Shown: positions 40,906 through 49,200, numbered from the stretch's first letter. The stretch is 64,000 bases of DNA from Uliginosibacterium flavum (GCF_040566545.1 NZ_JBEWZI010000012.1:1-64000), one strand, 5' to 3'. The notes: generated by a model not told the origin, from the sequence alone. Numbers and translations are program-made.

Positions 40906-42906
40906 GTGAACGATCAAACCGAATTGAAGGATGTGTTTGTCTGGTCCAGCCGTTTCGAAACAGGCCTGCGCGAGGTCGACTTGCAGCACGCGAAACTGGT
41001 GCAGATGATCAACGCCCTGGCGCTGATCGCCGTGGAGGGCACGAACCAACCCAAATTGCTGCGCCTGCTCGATGAACTGCAGGATTACGCGGGCTATCAC
41101 TTCAAGACTGAAGAAGACCTGATGGCACAGTACGCGTTGAACACCGAATTCATTAGCGAACACGTGCATGCTCACGAATCGCTCACCGAACAGATCCGGA
41201 TTGTACGCAAGCTGGCCGAGAGTGCCGAATCGAATGCCGGGGTGGCAGTCGGGCGGCTGCTGCCCTTCCTGACCAAGTGGCTGCTGTTTCACGTGCTCGG
41301 CACCGACATGCGCATGGCCCACGAAATCATCGCCCTGCAGCGCGGCGAACCCCTGCAACGGGCCGAGGAGCAAGCGCTGGCGCAACAATCAGAATCCTTG
41401 GTGATCGTACTCGATGCGCTCAATGACATCACCGACAACCTGACCCGGCGCACCACCCAGCTGCAGGAGGCCAATCAGCGCCTGCGCATCAGCGAGGCAC
41501 GCTATGCCTTGGCCCAGCGCGGCGCACGCATCGGCAATTGGGATCTGGATCTGGACAGCCGCGATCTGCGCTGGTCGGCCGAAGTTGATCCCCTTTTTGG
41601 TTTTCGTCTGCGCGATTTCTCGCACCCCTTCGACGGATTCATGGCCTGCGTGCATCCGGATGATCGCAGCGATTTCCTCGAGGCACTGGAAACGGTGCGC
41701 CAGGGCAGCAACAATTTCGCACGCCAGCACCGCATCGTCTGGGCGGACGGCAGCGTGCACTGGCTGGCCATGACGGGCGAATGCCTGCGCGGGCGACTCG
41801 GTGAGTCAGACCGCATCGTCGGCATCGTGCGCGACGTCACCGACGAAAAACTGGCGCGCGAACAACTCCAGGACACCAACGCCCAGCTCAAGCTGTCGCT
41901 CGCCTCGGTGGAACGCCACGCCGCCGATCTGACCCGCCTCAACGAACTCAACGAAGGCCTGCAGAGCTGCCTGACCACCAGCGAAGCCTTCGAAGTCGTC
42001 GAACACACGCTGTCCCGCCTGAATCTGGGCAGCGGTGGCGCGCTGGCAGTGCAGGCCATTGGTGCCGATGAACTGAAAACCGTAGTGCGCTGGGGTGACG
42101 CCAGCGGCATGAGCGCCCAGTTCGCCGCCAGCGCCTGCTGGGGCATGCGTCGCAACCAGCGCCACACCCTGCTGCGCCTGACCGATGGCCCGGTATGCAA
42201 GCACTTTGACGCACTGCCGAGCAACCCCTACCTCTGCTATCCGCTGCAGGTACTGGGCGAAAATCTGGGCCTGCTCACCGTCAGCGCGCCAGCCGATGTA
42301 AGCGAGCGCGAATGGGGCCGCATCACCCACCTGTCGGCGATGGTGGCCGAAAGCCTGAAGCTTGCGCTCTCCAACGTGCGCCTGCGCGAAGCCCTGCACG
42401 AACAAGCCATCCGCGATCCGCTGACCGGCCTGCTCAACCGCCGCTATCTGGACGAAACCCTGCCACGCGAAATCGTCCGCGCCCAACGCGAACACCGTCC
42501 ACTGTCACTCGTCATGCTCGATCTGGATCACTTCAAACGCGTCAACGACACCTGGGGCCACGAAGCTGGCGACGCCGTACTGGTGCATCTGGCCAATATA
42601 CTCAAGCAATACCTGCGCTCCTCGGATCTGGCCTGCCGTTTCGGGGGCGAAGAATTCGTGGTGGTGATGCTCGGGGCAAACCTGACGGAAGCACGCGAGC
42701 GCATCGAACTGATCGCCAAAAAAATGCGCGAAACCCCGATCCCGCTGCCCCACCTCACCCTGCCCGCCGTCACCTTCTCGGCCGGACTGGTGCAGGCCGA
42801 GCTGCATGGTGATTCGGCCGAACTGCTGCTGCGCAACGTCGACCACGCCCTGTACGCCGCCAAGGACGCCGGCCGCGATTGCATTCACGAAGCGGCCGTG
42901 AAATAA
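40906..42906 (+). CDS. Hemerythrin-PAS-GAF-GGDEF diguanylate cyclase
   Basis: This is a predicted oxygen-responsive c-di-GMP synthase. A bacteriohemerythrin domain comes first (about 8-135; ligands in VDLQHAKL, YHFKTEEDLM, HVHAHESL), then a PAS/PAC domain (about 195-315), a GAF-like region (about 345-490) and a GGDEF domain (about 505-660). The active motif is CRFGGEEFVVVM with a product-inhibition RSSD site five residues earlier. No membrane helices are seen. The GTG at 40906 has AAGGA seven bases upstream; the ATG at 40885, seven codons earlier, is an alternative with AAGGA only three bases away. Confidence 0.92.
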   Translation: MNDQTELKDVFVWSSRFETGLREVDLQHAKLVQMINALALIAVEGTNQPKLLRLLDELQDYAGYHFKTEEDLMAQYALNTEFISEHVHAHESLTEQIRIVRKLAESAESNAGVAVGRLLPFLTKWLLFHVLGTDMRMAHEIIALQRGEPLQRAEEQALAQQSESLVIVLDALNDITDNLTRRTTQLQEANQRLRISEARYALAQRGARIGNWDLDLDSRDLRWSAEVDPLFGFRLRDFSHPFDGFMACVHPDDRSDFLEALETVRQGSNNFARQHRIVWADGSVHWLAMTGECLRGRLGESDRIVGIVRDVTDEKLAREQLQDTNAQLKLSLASVERHAADLTRLNELNEGLQSCLTTSEAFEVVEHTLSRLNLGSGGALAVQAIGADELKTVVRWGDASGMSAQFAASACWGMRRNQRHTLLRLTDGPVCKHFDALPSNPYLCYPLQVLGENLGLLTVSAPADVSEREWGRITHLSAMVAESLKLALSNVRLREALHEQAIRDPLTGLLNRRYLDETLPREIVRAQREHRPLSLVMLDLDHFKRVNDTWGHEAGDAVLVHLANILKQYLRSSDLACRFGGEEFVVVMLGANLTEARERIELIAKKMRETPIPLPHLTLPAVTFSAGLVQAELHGDSAELLLRNVDHALYAAKDAGRDCIHEAAVK

Positions 42907-42909
42907 CAC

Positions 42910-42981
42910 CCCGCAGACCCGCTCCCCGCCTTGCTCTTCAGTCATGCATACCGCTCAGGCAAGCCCGGTGCGGCTCTTCAG
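42910..42981. repeat. Palindromic repeat, CTGCAGAGCCGC family
   Basis: CCGCAGACCCGCTCCCCGCC at one end and CGGTGCGGCTCTTCAGCC at the other. It directly follows the diguanylate cyclase stop codon. Confidence 0.7.
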
Positions 42982-43061
42982 CCAATGCATCAAAACAGCT
43001 AATTTTTCCGAAATCGCTTACCGTATAGCCCATCCATAACAAGACAGAGGCAGAACATACC

Positions 43062-43223
43062 TTGGCCAAACCAAATTACTCCTTCGAAAAGCGTCAGCGC
43101 GAACTCGCCAAAAAGCAGAAAAAAGAAGAGAAGCTCAAGCGCAAATCCGACACAGACGCGCCCGATGACGACCGGGACAGCGACGCAGCTGCGCCGCCCG
43201 AGGCGGAACAAGCGCCCACCTGA
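43062..43223 (+). CDS. Small highly charged conserved protein
   Basis: A TTG start gives a 53-residue protein: MAKPNYSFEKRQRELAKKQKKEEK, then an acidic stretch (DTDAPDDDRDSD) and a Pro/Ala-rich end. The basic N-terminus of this form is widely conserved as a small protein next to various genes in beta- and gammaproteobacteria. It is too short and has the wrong start codon for usual ORF filters. AGAGG lies about 11 bases upstream. Function is unknown; the charge pattern suggests RNA or ribosome association, but this is inference. Confidence 0.7.
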   Translation: MAKPNYSFEKRQRELAKKQKKEEKLKRKSDTDAPDDDRDSDAAAPPEAEQAPT

Positions 43224-43269
43224 TTGTCTGACAAACGCACGGCCCCGCGCCGGCGCGCCGGAATACCCT

Positions 43270-43304
43270 CAAGCCTCTGCCGGCATATCGCTGGCAGGGG
43301 CTTG
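43270..43304 (+). terminator. Terminator-like hairpin
   Basis: CAAGCCTCTGCC-ggcatatcgct-GGCAGGGGCTTG forms a 12-bp stem with one wobble, 47 bases after the small charged-protein gene. There is no long T run. Confidence 0.55.
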
Positions 43305-43325
43305 TTGCATGTGACGATCTGAAGC

Positions 43326-43380
43326 GCAAGTCGCAAGTCGCAAGTCGCAAGTCGCAAGTCGCAAGTCGCAAGTCGCAAGT
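43326..43380. repeat. Eight tandem GCAAGTC heptamers
   Basis: Seven perfect GCAAGTC copies and a final GCAAGT. The same heptamer is expanded at 56479-56527, present in short form at 34736-34792, and inverted at 56614-56653. Confidence 0.95.
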
Positions 43381-43517
43381 GATGATGACCCTGGCAGCTC
43401 CGCACGCTAAAAATCTTTAGCGGGTCAGGAGAAACGCACGCGATTTGTAGAGGGAACGCAAACCCGCCCGGCGCAGTCACACGCTACACTTCGCCACCCT
43501 CTGACCGGGAAGCCTTT

Positions 43518-44210
43518 ATGCGTGCTCTGATCTCTATTGCTTTACTCACCCTTGGCTGTTCGTCCGCCTTCGCCCAGCGCGGGCCGGCAGACGTGGTGCA
43601 AGGTTTCTATACCGCCCGTCTGGCCAGCCCCAGCACGGGCGCGCCAAGTGGCCGCGAGCTGGCCGAATTCTCGGACTATCTCGGGCCGGAATTGGTCTGC
43701 CTGCTTGGTGCGGCGCTGCGTTACAACGATAAATTTTCCCAGGCCCGGCCTGACGACAAGCCACCTTTCATAGAAGGTGACCTGTATTCCAGCAGCTTCG
43801 AAACGCCCACGCGCTTCACGCTGGGCAAACTGCAACAAACCAAAAGCGGCGCAACCTTGCCGGTGCATTTCTATGTGGACAGCGCTGACGCGCCGGACAG
43901 CAAGGGTTGGGAGGACTTGGTGCATCTGAAAATGGTGCGCACGCGTTGGCGGATCACCGATGTGGAATACAAGGGCGGCTTCGCTTTCGGCAACAAGGGC
44001 GAGCTCTTTGAAAGTCTGCGCGCAGGACTGGAGAATGCCGAGCCAGTCACCGGCTGGAGTGTGCGCGAACTGGATTCCTGCACCATGGACAAAGTGGCAC
44101 CCAAGAAAGCCAAGGGTAAATCCACCAGCAAATCCAAGAGTAAAGCCACAAGCAAGAGCAAAACCACGAGCAAAAGCAAAACCGGCAGCAAAGCGCCCGT
44201 GCGCCGCTGA
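43518..44210 (+). CDS. Exported protein with Lys/Ser/Thr-rich repeat tail
   Basis: The 230-residue product has a signal peptide (about 1-19, ending SAFAQ) and a DUF3828-like domain: VVQGFYTARLAS at the start, then FSDYLGPELVCLLGAAL and LHLKMVRTRWRITDVEY. The last 40 residues are a low-complexity basic tail built from KSKSKATSKSKTTSKSK units. The tail may bind DNA, peptidoglycan or acidic polymers outside the cell. It precedes the carbonic anhydrase fusion gene on the same strand, with 138 bases between them. Confidence 0.75.
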   Translation: MRALISIALLTLGCSSAFAQRGPADVVQGFYTARLASPSTGAPSGRELAEFSDYLGPELVCLLGAALRYNDKFSQARPDDKPPFIEGDLYSSSFETPTRFTLGKLQQTKSGATLPVHFYVDSADAPDSKGWEDLVHLKMVRTRWRITDVEYKGGFAFGNKGELFESLRAGLENAEPVTGWSVRELDSCTMDKVAPKKAKGKSTSKSKSKATSKSKTTSKSKTGSKAPVRR

Positions 44211-44348
44211 TTGCTGGCACGCGCCCGGGCGGACAGGCCGGGGCGCGCCAGCTTGCCGACAAACGTCGCCTCGCCAGCGCGAACCCTCAAGAATCCTGCC
44301 AATCCAGCCGCTAATCCCGATGGATCACATGAATCTTCGGGTGTTGTC

Positions 44349-45818
44349 ATGCGCAAACTGTTTCTCTGCTTGTTTCCCTGCCTGCAGCTGGGTCTGACGC
44401 TGCCTGCGCAGGCCGCTGACTGGGTTTCCGTGGCCAATGACCGCCTGCGCACGGTAGAGATCGACCGCGCCAGCGTGATGGATTCGGATGGCGGCAGCAA
44501 AGTGGCCTGGGGCCGCATCGTGCTCTCGGATGCACAGGCAGAGAAGTCCGGCTACAAGAGCGTGCGCGCACTCAATCGCTACGACTGCCGTAACCGCTCC
44601 TTCACCATCGTCAAACGCGTTTATCTGTCGGCCGATGATCGCCCGCTGCGCGAAGAAGCTATCGACGCCGTGGCCGCCAGCCCCGTGCGCCCCGGAACGG
44701 TGGATGAGCGTTTCTTCAACACCGTCTGCCCGCAACCACCTGCGCCCAAGGCCGTCAATTTGCGCGACATCGCCCGCGAGGCCGGGCGCCGCGCCGCCGA
44801 AGCCACAAAATCCGCGCAGAGCCGACCCGGCAGCACGCTGGAGCCGCTGCGCCGCGCGGATATCAAGCTCGTCAAGGACGCCGCCCCGGCACACGCCAGT
44901 CCGGCCGAAGAGGCGCCTAAGAAGCCCATCGCCAGAACACCGCCAGAGCCCGCCCATTCTGCCGCCCCCAGCGCTCCGACCACCGCAGCGGCCGCCCCGC
45001 ACGAAAGCACGCCGCCGATCAGCAGCTATCGCAATTTGCCTCCGCCGGCCTACAGCCCGCGTCCGGTCGTGCCCCGTGCGCCCAAAGCCCTCGCCATGGC
45101 CAAGCCTGCCGCCGTGACACCCCATCCACCGGCCCACAATCCGCACGCGCACTGGAGCTACGAAGGGGAAACCGGGCCGGAATTCTGGAGCACGCTGGCG
45201 CCTGAAAATTCCGCCTGCGGTATTGGCACGCGCCAGTCGCCCATCGACATCCGCGACGGCATCAAGGTGGAGCAGGAGGCGATCGAGTTCGACTACAAGC
45301 CCTCGTATTTCCGCATCGTCGATAACGGCCACACAATCCAGGTCAACTACGGTCAGGGCTCGCGCCTGATGGTGATGGGGCGCAGCTTCGAGCTGGTGCA
45401 GTTTCACTTCCACCGCCCTTCAGAGGAGCGCATCGAAGGCCGCTCATTCGACATGGTGGTACATCTGGTACACAAGGATATGGACGGCAAACTAGCCGTC
45501 GTGTCGGTGCTGCTGGAGAACGGCAGCACCAATCCGGTAATCCAGACCCTGTGGAACAACCTGCCACTGGAGCAAGGCGAGGAGTACACCCCGAAAGCCT
45601 CGATCCAGATTGCCGATCTGCTGCCTGCGCGCCGCGACTACTTCGCCTACATGGGTTCACTGACCACCCCGCCCTGCACCGAAGGCGTGCTATGGCTGGT
45701 TTTCAAACAGCCGGTGCAAATCTCGGCCGAGCAGATCAACGTATTCAGCCGCTTCTACCAGCAGAACGCCCGCCCGGTGCAGAAGGCCAGCGGACGCGTG
45801 ATCAAGGAATCGCGCTGA
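44349..45818 (+). CDS. Periplasmic alpha-carbonic anhydrase with N-terminal surface-adhesin-E-like domain
   Basis: The 489-residue protein has a signal peptide (about 1-23) and an N-domain (about 24-135, WVSVANDRLRTVEIDRASV to FFNTVCPQP) similar to small Surface-adhesin-E-like domains. A Pro/Ala-rich linker of about 125 residues follows, then a complete alpha-carbonic anhydrase: WSYEGETGPEFWSTL, SPIDI, zinc ligands in QFHFHRPSEE and MVVHLVHKD, and GSLTTPPCTEGVLWLV. It interconverts CO2 and bicarbonate outside the inner membrane. The linker and N-domain fusion are unusual, and may anchor the enzyme to the wall. Confidence 0.9.
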   Translation: MRKLFLCLFPCLQLGLTLPAQAADWVSVANDRLRTVEIDRASVMDSDGGSKVAWGRIVLSDAQAEKSGYKSVRALNRYDCRNRSFTIVKRVYLSADDRPLREEAIDAVAASPVRPGTVDERFFNTVCPQPPAPKAVNLRDIAREAGRRAAEATKSAQSRPGSTLEPLRRADIKLVKDAAPAHASPAEEAPKKPIARTPPEPAHSAAPSAPTTAAAAPHESTPPISSYRNLPPPAYSPRPVVPRAPKALAMAKPAAVTPHPPAHNPHAHWSYEGETGPEFWSTLAPENSACGIGTRQSPIDIRDGIKVEQEAIEFDYKPSYFRIVDNGHTIQVNYGQGSRLMVMGRSFELVQFHFHRPSEERIEGRSFDMVVHLVHKDMDGKLAVVSVLLENGSTNPVIQTLWNNLPLEQGEEYTPKASIQIADLLPARRDYFAYMGSLTTPPCTEGVLWLVFKQPVQISAEQINVFSRFYQQNARPVQKASGRVIKESR

Positions 45819-45827
45819 GCCGCACCC

Positions 45828-45960
45828 GTCTGCGGCAGAGGACTGAGCAATGAGGACTGAGTGCGAGTGGGCGTGCTTGTAGAGGCACACCCGCTAAGCG
45901 TCTTCGGGCAGGGGTGCTGAAAAGGCTTAGCGGGAGCGGCTCTACAGGCAGGTCCTGGGT
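45828..45960. repeat. Long composite palindromic repeat, copy A
   Basis: The order CTGCGGCAGAGGACTGAGC, AATGAGGACTGAGTG, GTGGGCGTGCTTGTAGAGG, AAGCGTCTTCGGGC and GCGGCTCTACAGGCAGG is shared, with substitutions, with 59120-59250. Inner parts form a palindrome (CCCGCTAAGCGTC...GGCTTAGCGGG). Confidence 0.75.
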
Positions 45961-46033
45961 GGGATGGACACGCTAAAACACACTCCCCGCGGCCATCCCC
46001 AACTGCACAAAACCACGTCGTCAAAACACAGGC

Positions 46034-46942
46034 TCAGAATTGTTGCATCCAGTATTCACGACGGATATTGCGGCTTTCATTCGACAACAGGGGGTTGTCG
46101 ATATAAATCGGCGCTCTGCCCTTCAGATTGGCTTCGATCAACGCTTTTTGAATCCCCGCGTCCTTATTGAAAAGCTCGAGATATGAGCCATCCGCATAGG
46201 CGGCTTTGAGCCCCGTTTCGATCGCACTGGCGAGCGCCTCGTTCTCTTTGCAGGTATAGAAAAACAGATCAAACGGATAGACCAGCACCAGACTTTTTTC
46301 TACCACCAGATTCGCTTCCTTACCCGCACGGGCAGCAAGCTCCCCAAACGGTTCGTTCGCCCCGCGCGGGAAATAATCGACGCGCCCGGCTTCGACCATT
46401 TTGAACAAGAGGTCGTATTTACTCGTCACCACAGGCAGGTTTGCTGCTTTCAGAATATCCACGTCCTGCCATCCGATACCCTGCCCGGCCACAAGCTTGC
46501 GCAAATCATCAAGCGTCTTCACGCGACTGAACGCTGCTTGGCGATTTTTGTTGATGATGAAAATTCGATGGCCGAGCAAGCCCCGAAATATCGGGATGCG
46601 GATCGGGCGCAAGCTCGATTCCAGATCTGGATCCATCCCTGTGTAAACGATGTTTATATTGCGGTTTTCTCTCAGCTCCACATTCACACGCGCGGCTTCC
46701 ATCACGTCTCTGGACGGAGAAAACGTCACCGTATGCCCCGCCTTGGCAAGCGCCAGCTTCAGCAATTTGTGCGGAAACACATCTCGTGAATCCGTCGCAA
46801 CACTTGTACTGCTGCGCGGATAAACAAGCTCAAAGTGGGCTGAAAATGCGTTTGAAGAGAAACACAAGGCAGCAAGCAGCGCGAAACATACTGATGAATT
46901 GATGGCACAACCCGACCCTGCACGCGCAAGGCTTGCAATCAA
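46034..46942 (-). CDS. Periplasmic solute-binding protein, family 3-like
   Basis: About 302 residues: a signal peptide (SSVCFALLAALCFSSNAFS) and then an SBP_bac_3-like two-lobed domain (FELVYPRSSTSVATDSRDVFPHKLLKLALAKAGH, KTLDDLRKLVAGQGIGWQDVDIL, VEAGRVDYFPRGANEPF). It may serve as a stand-alone binding protein or receptor, since no transporter genes adjoin. The start is uncertain: no ATG is in frame, and I chose the TTG at 46942, which has AAGG about ten bases upstream. The longer frame to 47134 looks non-coding. Confidence 0.8.
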   Translation of the reverse strand: MIASLARAGSGCAINSSVCFALLAALCFSSNAFSAHFELVYPRSSTSVATDSRDVFPHKLLKLALAKAGHTVTFSPSRDVMEAARVNVELRENRNINIVYTGMDPDLESSLRPIRIPIFRGLLGHRIFIINKNRQAAFSRVKTLDDLRKLVAGQGIGWQDVDILKAANLPVVTSKYDLLFKMVEAGRVDYFPRGANEPFGELAARAGKEANLVVEKSLVLVYPFDLFFYTCKENEALASAIETGLKAAYADGSYLELFNKDAGIQKALIEANLKGRAPIYIDNPLLSNESRNIRREYWMQQF

Positions 46943-47214
46943 ATGGCTTGAGCCTTGCGCCACCGGATCAGGCTGCGCCGCAAGGCGCACAACGCAGCGC
47001 GTGGCGCCGATGGCAGCACGAGGAATGAGCGCAGTCAGGCAACTGAGCTTGCTTCCGCTGTCATCAGCCCTGCTCCAGAATTTCACGCCATTGCTCCTGA
47101 TGGAAAACACTGACACCTGATTACAAGGCAGCAAACACTGAACTTACGAATTTGCCTTGCCCCCGCCAAGGCCTCGGCAGGTAACAGCATCGCCCACCCG
47201 CCCACCCGCCAGCA

Positions 47215-47300
47215 GCCCATGTCTGAAAAGGCCTGCGAGAAACGTGCTGACAGCGCCGCACTGATCAGTACATTTCTATCAACGACCGCAGGAGGTCTGG
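47215..47300 (-). pseudogene. N-terminal fragment of a PIN-domain toxin gene
   Basis: The minus strand reads AVVDRNVLISAALSARFSQAF, matching the start of PIN-family toxins (usually VVLDTNVLISAAL...AF), with the first catalytic Asp kept. After about 20 residues the similarity ends in unrelated sequence. It follows a frameshifted antitoxin remnant on the same strand, so the pair is a dead toxin-antitoxin module. Confidence 0.6.
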
Positions 47301-47302
47301 CT

Positions 47303-47465
47303 TTAAGCTGCAAACCTCAATTGTCCACTCCGATTGTCGGCGGAAACCAGGCGGGCACAGGGTTTTTCGCCCTTGCGGCGCCACCATCCGGGTGAGTGCG
47401 CTACGTGCAAGATTGATGAAGGCACCGCAACGCGTCCTGGCGTCATTGGCCGTAAAGGTTTGCAT
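47303..47465 (-). pseudogene. Frameshifted Phd/YefM-type antitoxin gene
   Basis: From the ATG at 47465 the frame reads MQTFTANDARTRCGAFINLA, the standard opening of Phd/YefM antitoxins. A shift near the codon for Arg26 moves the expected continuation RKGEKPCARLVSADN (normally RxGKPVARLVSADDY) into another frame. Intact antitoxins run to 75-90 residues. An AAGGCGAG ribosome-binding site is still present. Confidence 0.65.
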
Positions 47466-47566
47466 GGCGCTCGCCTTTCAAGTGCGGAGAACCTCATCCA
47501 GTCTGGTCGAATCCTTCGATTCGTTCAGATTGAACAGCTTAAAAGGCTTGAGCGTTTCAGCGACGT
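47466..47566. other. Gap between the dead antitoxin gene and the direct repeat
   Basis: I see no gene and no clear signal here apart from the antitoxin ribosome-binding site at the left end. Confidence 0.4.
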
Positions 47567-47696
47567 GCCTGTAGAGCCGCACCGGATGGGCCTCACCAGC
47601 CATCCATCGCCCAAGCCACGTCCAGCAAGCCTGTGCAGGCAGGTGTGCCGCAGAGCAAGGCTGCGTGCGGGTTTTCGGGGTGGCTTGCGTAGGGTG
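47567..47696. repeat. Direct repeat upstream of the Fic gene
   Basis: These 130 bases (GCCTGTAGAGCCGCACCGGA to TTCGGGGTGGCTTGCGTAGG) align with 49006-49141 in the same orientation, with scattered mismatches and one small indel. Shared cores are CAGCAAGCCTGTGCAGGCAG and AGAGCAAGGCTGCGTGCG. The two copies bracket the Fic gene. Confidence 0.85.
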
Positions 47697-47768
47697 TCAA
47701 TTCACTTCCTTCATTGTTCCCTGCGGCGCCCTACTAAAATATTGCATCGGACGAGTTCGCTTGAACCT

Positions 47769-47811
47769 GAAGCGATTCGCACCCATAATCGCTTCAAACC
47801 ATGAAGCGATT
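47769..47811 (+). promoter_or_regulatory. Three GAAGCGATT boxes before the Fic start codon
   Basis: GAAGCGATT at 47769-47777, its reverse complement AATCGCTTC at 47787-47795, and GAAGCGATT again at 47803-47811. The last occupies the ribosome-binding position of the Fic gene. The spacing (18 and 16 bases centre to centre) and symmetry fit a repressor, possibly the winged-helix end of the Fic protein itself. Confidence 0.65.
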
Positions 47812-47816
47812 AAACC

Positions 47817-48950
47817 ATGCAAACGCCTCACGACAGCTCCATCGACTGGATCTGGCAGCAAGCCGGCTGGCCCGCACTCACCTGGCGTGAAGACGCCATC
47901 GCCCCCGCGCTGACGGCTGCACGGCAGGCTCAAGGCCGCGTGCAAGGCATGGCCGGACTGCTCGATGGCAGCTTTTCCAGCGAAGCCATTGCCAGCATCC
48001 TCGTTGAAGACGGCCTTACGACCAGCGCCATTGAAGGCGAGCGCCTCAACCCGGATGCCGTGCGCTCCTCCGTGGCGCGTCAGCTTGGCCTGCCCCACGC
48101 CGGTCTGCCCGCACCGGATCGCCATGTCGAAGGGCTCACTCAGCTGCTGCTGGACGCCACCCGGCACTACGATGCCCCACTCACGCTGGAGCGCCTCTGC
48201 GGCTGGCAGGCCGGCTTGTTCCCCGATGGCTACTCCGGCCTGCAACGCATCCGCACCGGCGCGCTGCGGGGCGACGCGCCCATGCAGGTCGTGTCGGGTG
48301 GCGCCGGGCGCGAGCGTGTGCATTTCACCGCGCCACCGCGCAGTGCGCTCGACGCCCAGCTTGCCGACTTCCTCGCGTGGTTTGGCGCCGAGCCTTACCT
48401 GGATGGCCTTGTCCGTGCCGGCATCGCCCATCTCTGGTTCGTCACCCTGCACCCCTTCGAAGACGGCAACGGCCGCCTCACCCGCGCCCTCACCGACATG
48501 GCCATCGCACAGGACGAACGCCAGCCCATGCGCCTGTTCAGCCTCAGCGCCCAGCTACTGCGCGAACGCGAGGCCTACTACACCCTGCTGGAACGCAGCC
48601 AGCGCGGCGGGCTGGACGTGACTGACTGGCTTATCTGGTTTCTGGAGCAGATCCGGCTCGCCGCCAATGCCAGCGAGCAAACCATCGCCCACACCCTAGC
48701 CAAAGCCCGCTTCTGGCAGCGCCACGCCCAGACGCACATCAACGAACGCCAGCGCAAGCTGCTCAACCGTCTGCTGGATGCCGGCGTGGAAGGATTCGAA
48801 GGCGGCATCACCACCCGCAAATACGTCAGTCTCACCCGCTGCAGCCGCGCCACTGCCTTCCGCGAACTAACGGATCTGGTGGAGAAAGGGCTACTGCAAG
48901 CAGTGGAAGGGCGAGGGCGCAGTGCGGGCTATGAAGTGCGCTTTTCGTAA
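47817..48950 (+). CDS. Fic-family AMP-transferase with N-terminal inhibitory motif and C-terminal winged helix
   Basis: Fic proteins transfer AMP from ATP to target proteins. The 377-residue protein has an N-terminal DUF4172 region with the inhibitory helix TTSAIEGE (Glu73), the Fic core with HPFEDGNGR (residues 212-220, intact catalytic His212), and a C-terminal winged helix (about 310-375, YVSLTRCSRATAFRELTDLVEKGLL). It is thus a self-inhibited class II Fic protein. No separate antitoxin gene adjoins. Three repeat boxes just upstream suggest autoregulation. Direct repeats bracket the gene, hinting that it moved as a unit. Confidence 0.93.
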   Translation: MQTPHDSSIDWIWQQAGWPALTWREDAIAPALTAARQAQGRVQGMAGLLDGSFSSEAIASILVEDGLTTSAIEGERLNPDAVRSSVARQLGLPHAGLPAPDRHVEGLTQLLLDATRHYDAPLTLERLCGWQAGLFPDGYSGLQRIRTGALRGDAPMQVVSGGAGRERVHFTAPPRSALDAQLADFLAWFGAEPYLDGLVRAGIAHLWFVTLHPFEDGNGRLTRALTDMAIAQDERQPMRLFSLSAQLLREREAYYTLLERSQRGGLDVTDWLIWFLEQIRLAANASEQTIAHTLAKARFWQRHAQTHINERQRKLLNRLLDAGVEGFEGGITTRKYVSLTRCSRATAFRELTDLVEKGLLQAVEGRGRSAGYEVRFS

Positions 48951-49005
48951 AGCCGATATCAACCCGTTTTCGCCCTGCGGCGAAAAGACATATTTCGGAT
49001 CGCTT

Positions 49006-49141
49006 GCCTGTAGAGCCTCACCGGGCGGGCTTCACCAGCCTGCCATCGCCACAAGCCATGGCCAGCAAGCCTGTGCAGGCAGGTGCTTCGAAGAGCAAGG
49101 CTGCGTGCGCGTTTTCGGGTTTCGTAGGGTGGGTTCGGAGC
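49006..49141. repeat. Direct repeat downstream of the Fic gene
   Basis: This is the partner of 47567-47696 (GCCTGTAGAGCCTCACCGGG to GTTTTCGGGTTTCGTAGGG). The copy runs straight into the palindrome at 49130-49200. Confidence 0.85.
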
Positions 49142-49200
49142 GCAGCGACAACCCACCATTGGCAAGCGACGGATCGTGGTGGCTTGCCTCGCGACCCCAC
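49130..49200. repeat. GTAGGGTGGGTT-type palindromic repeat
   Basis: GTAGGGTGGGTTCGGAGCGCAG...CCACCATTGGCAA...GACGGATCGTGGTGGCTTGC is the inverted form of the element at 28269-28348. Confidence 0.85.

Noticed and set aside
43326..43380. Tandem repeats considered as a CRISPR array
   Set aside because: The unit is only seven bases with no spacers and no cas genes are nearby.
46943..47134. Extended N-terminus for the family 3-like binding protein
   Set aside because: All upstream starts are TTG in sequence with no signal-peptide or protein-like features; the signal peptide begins only after about 46942.
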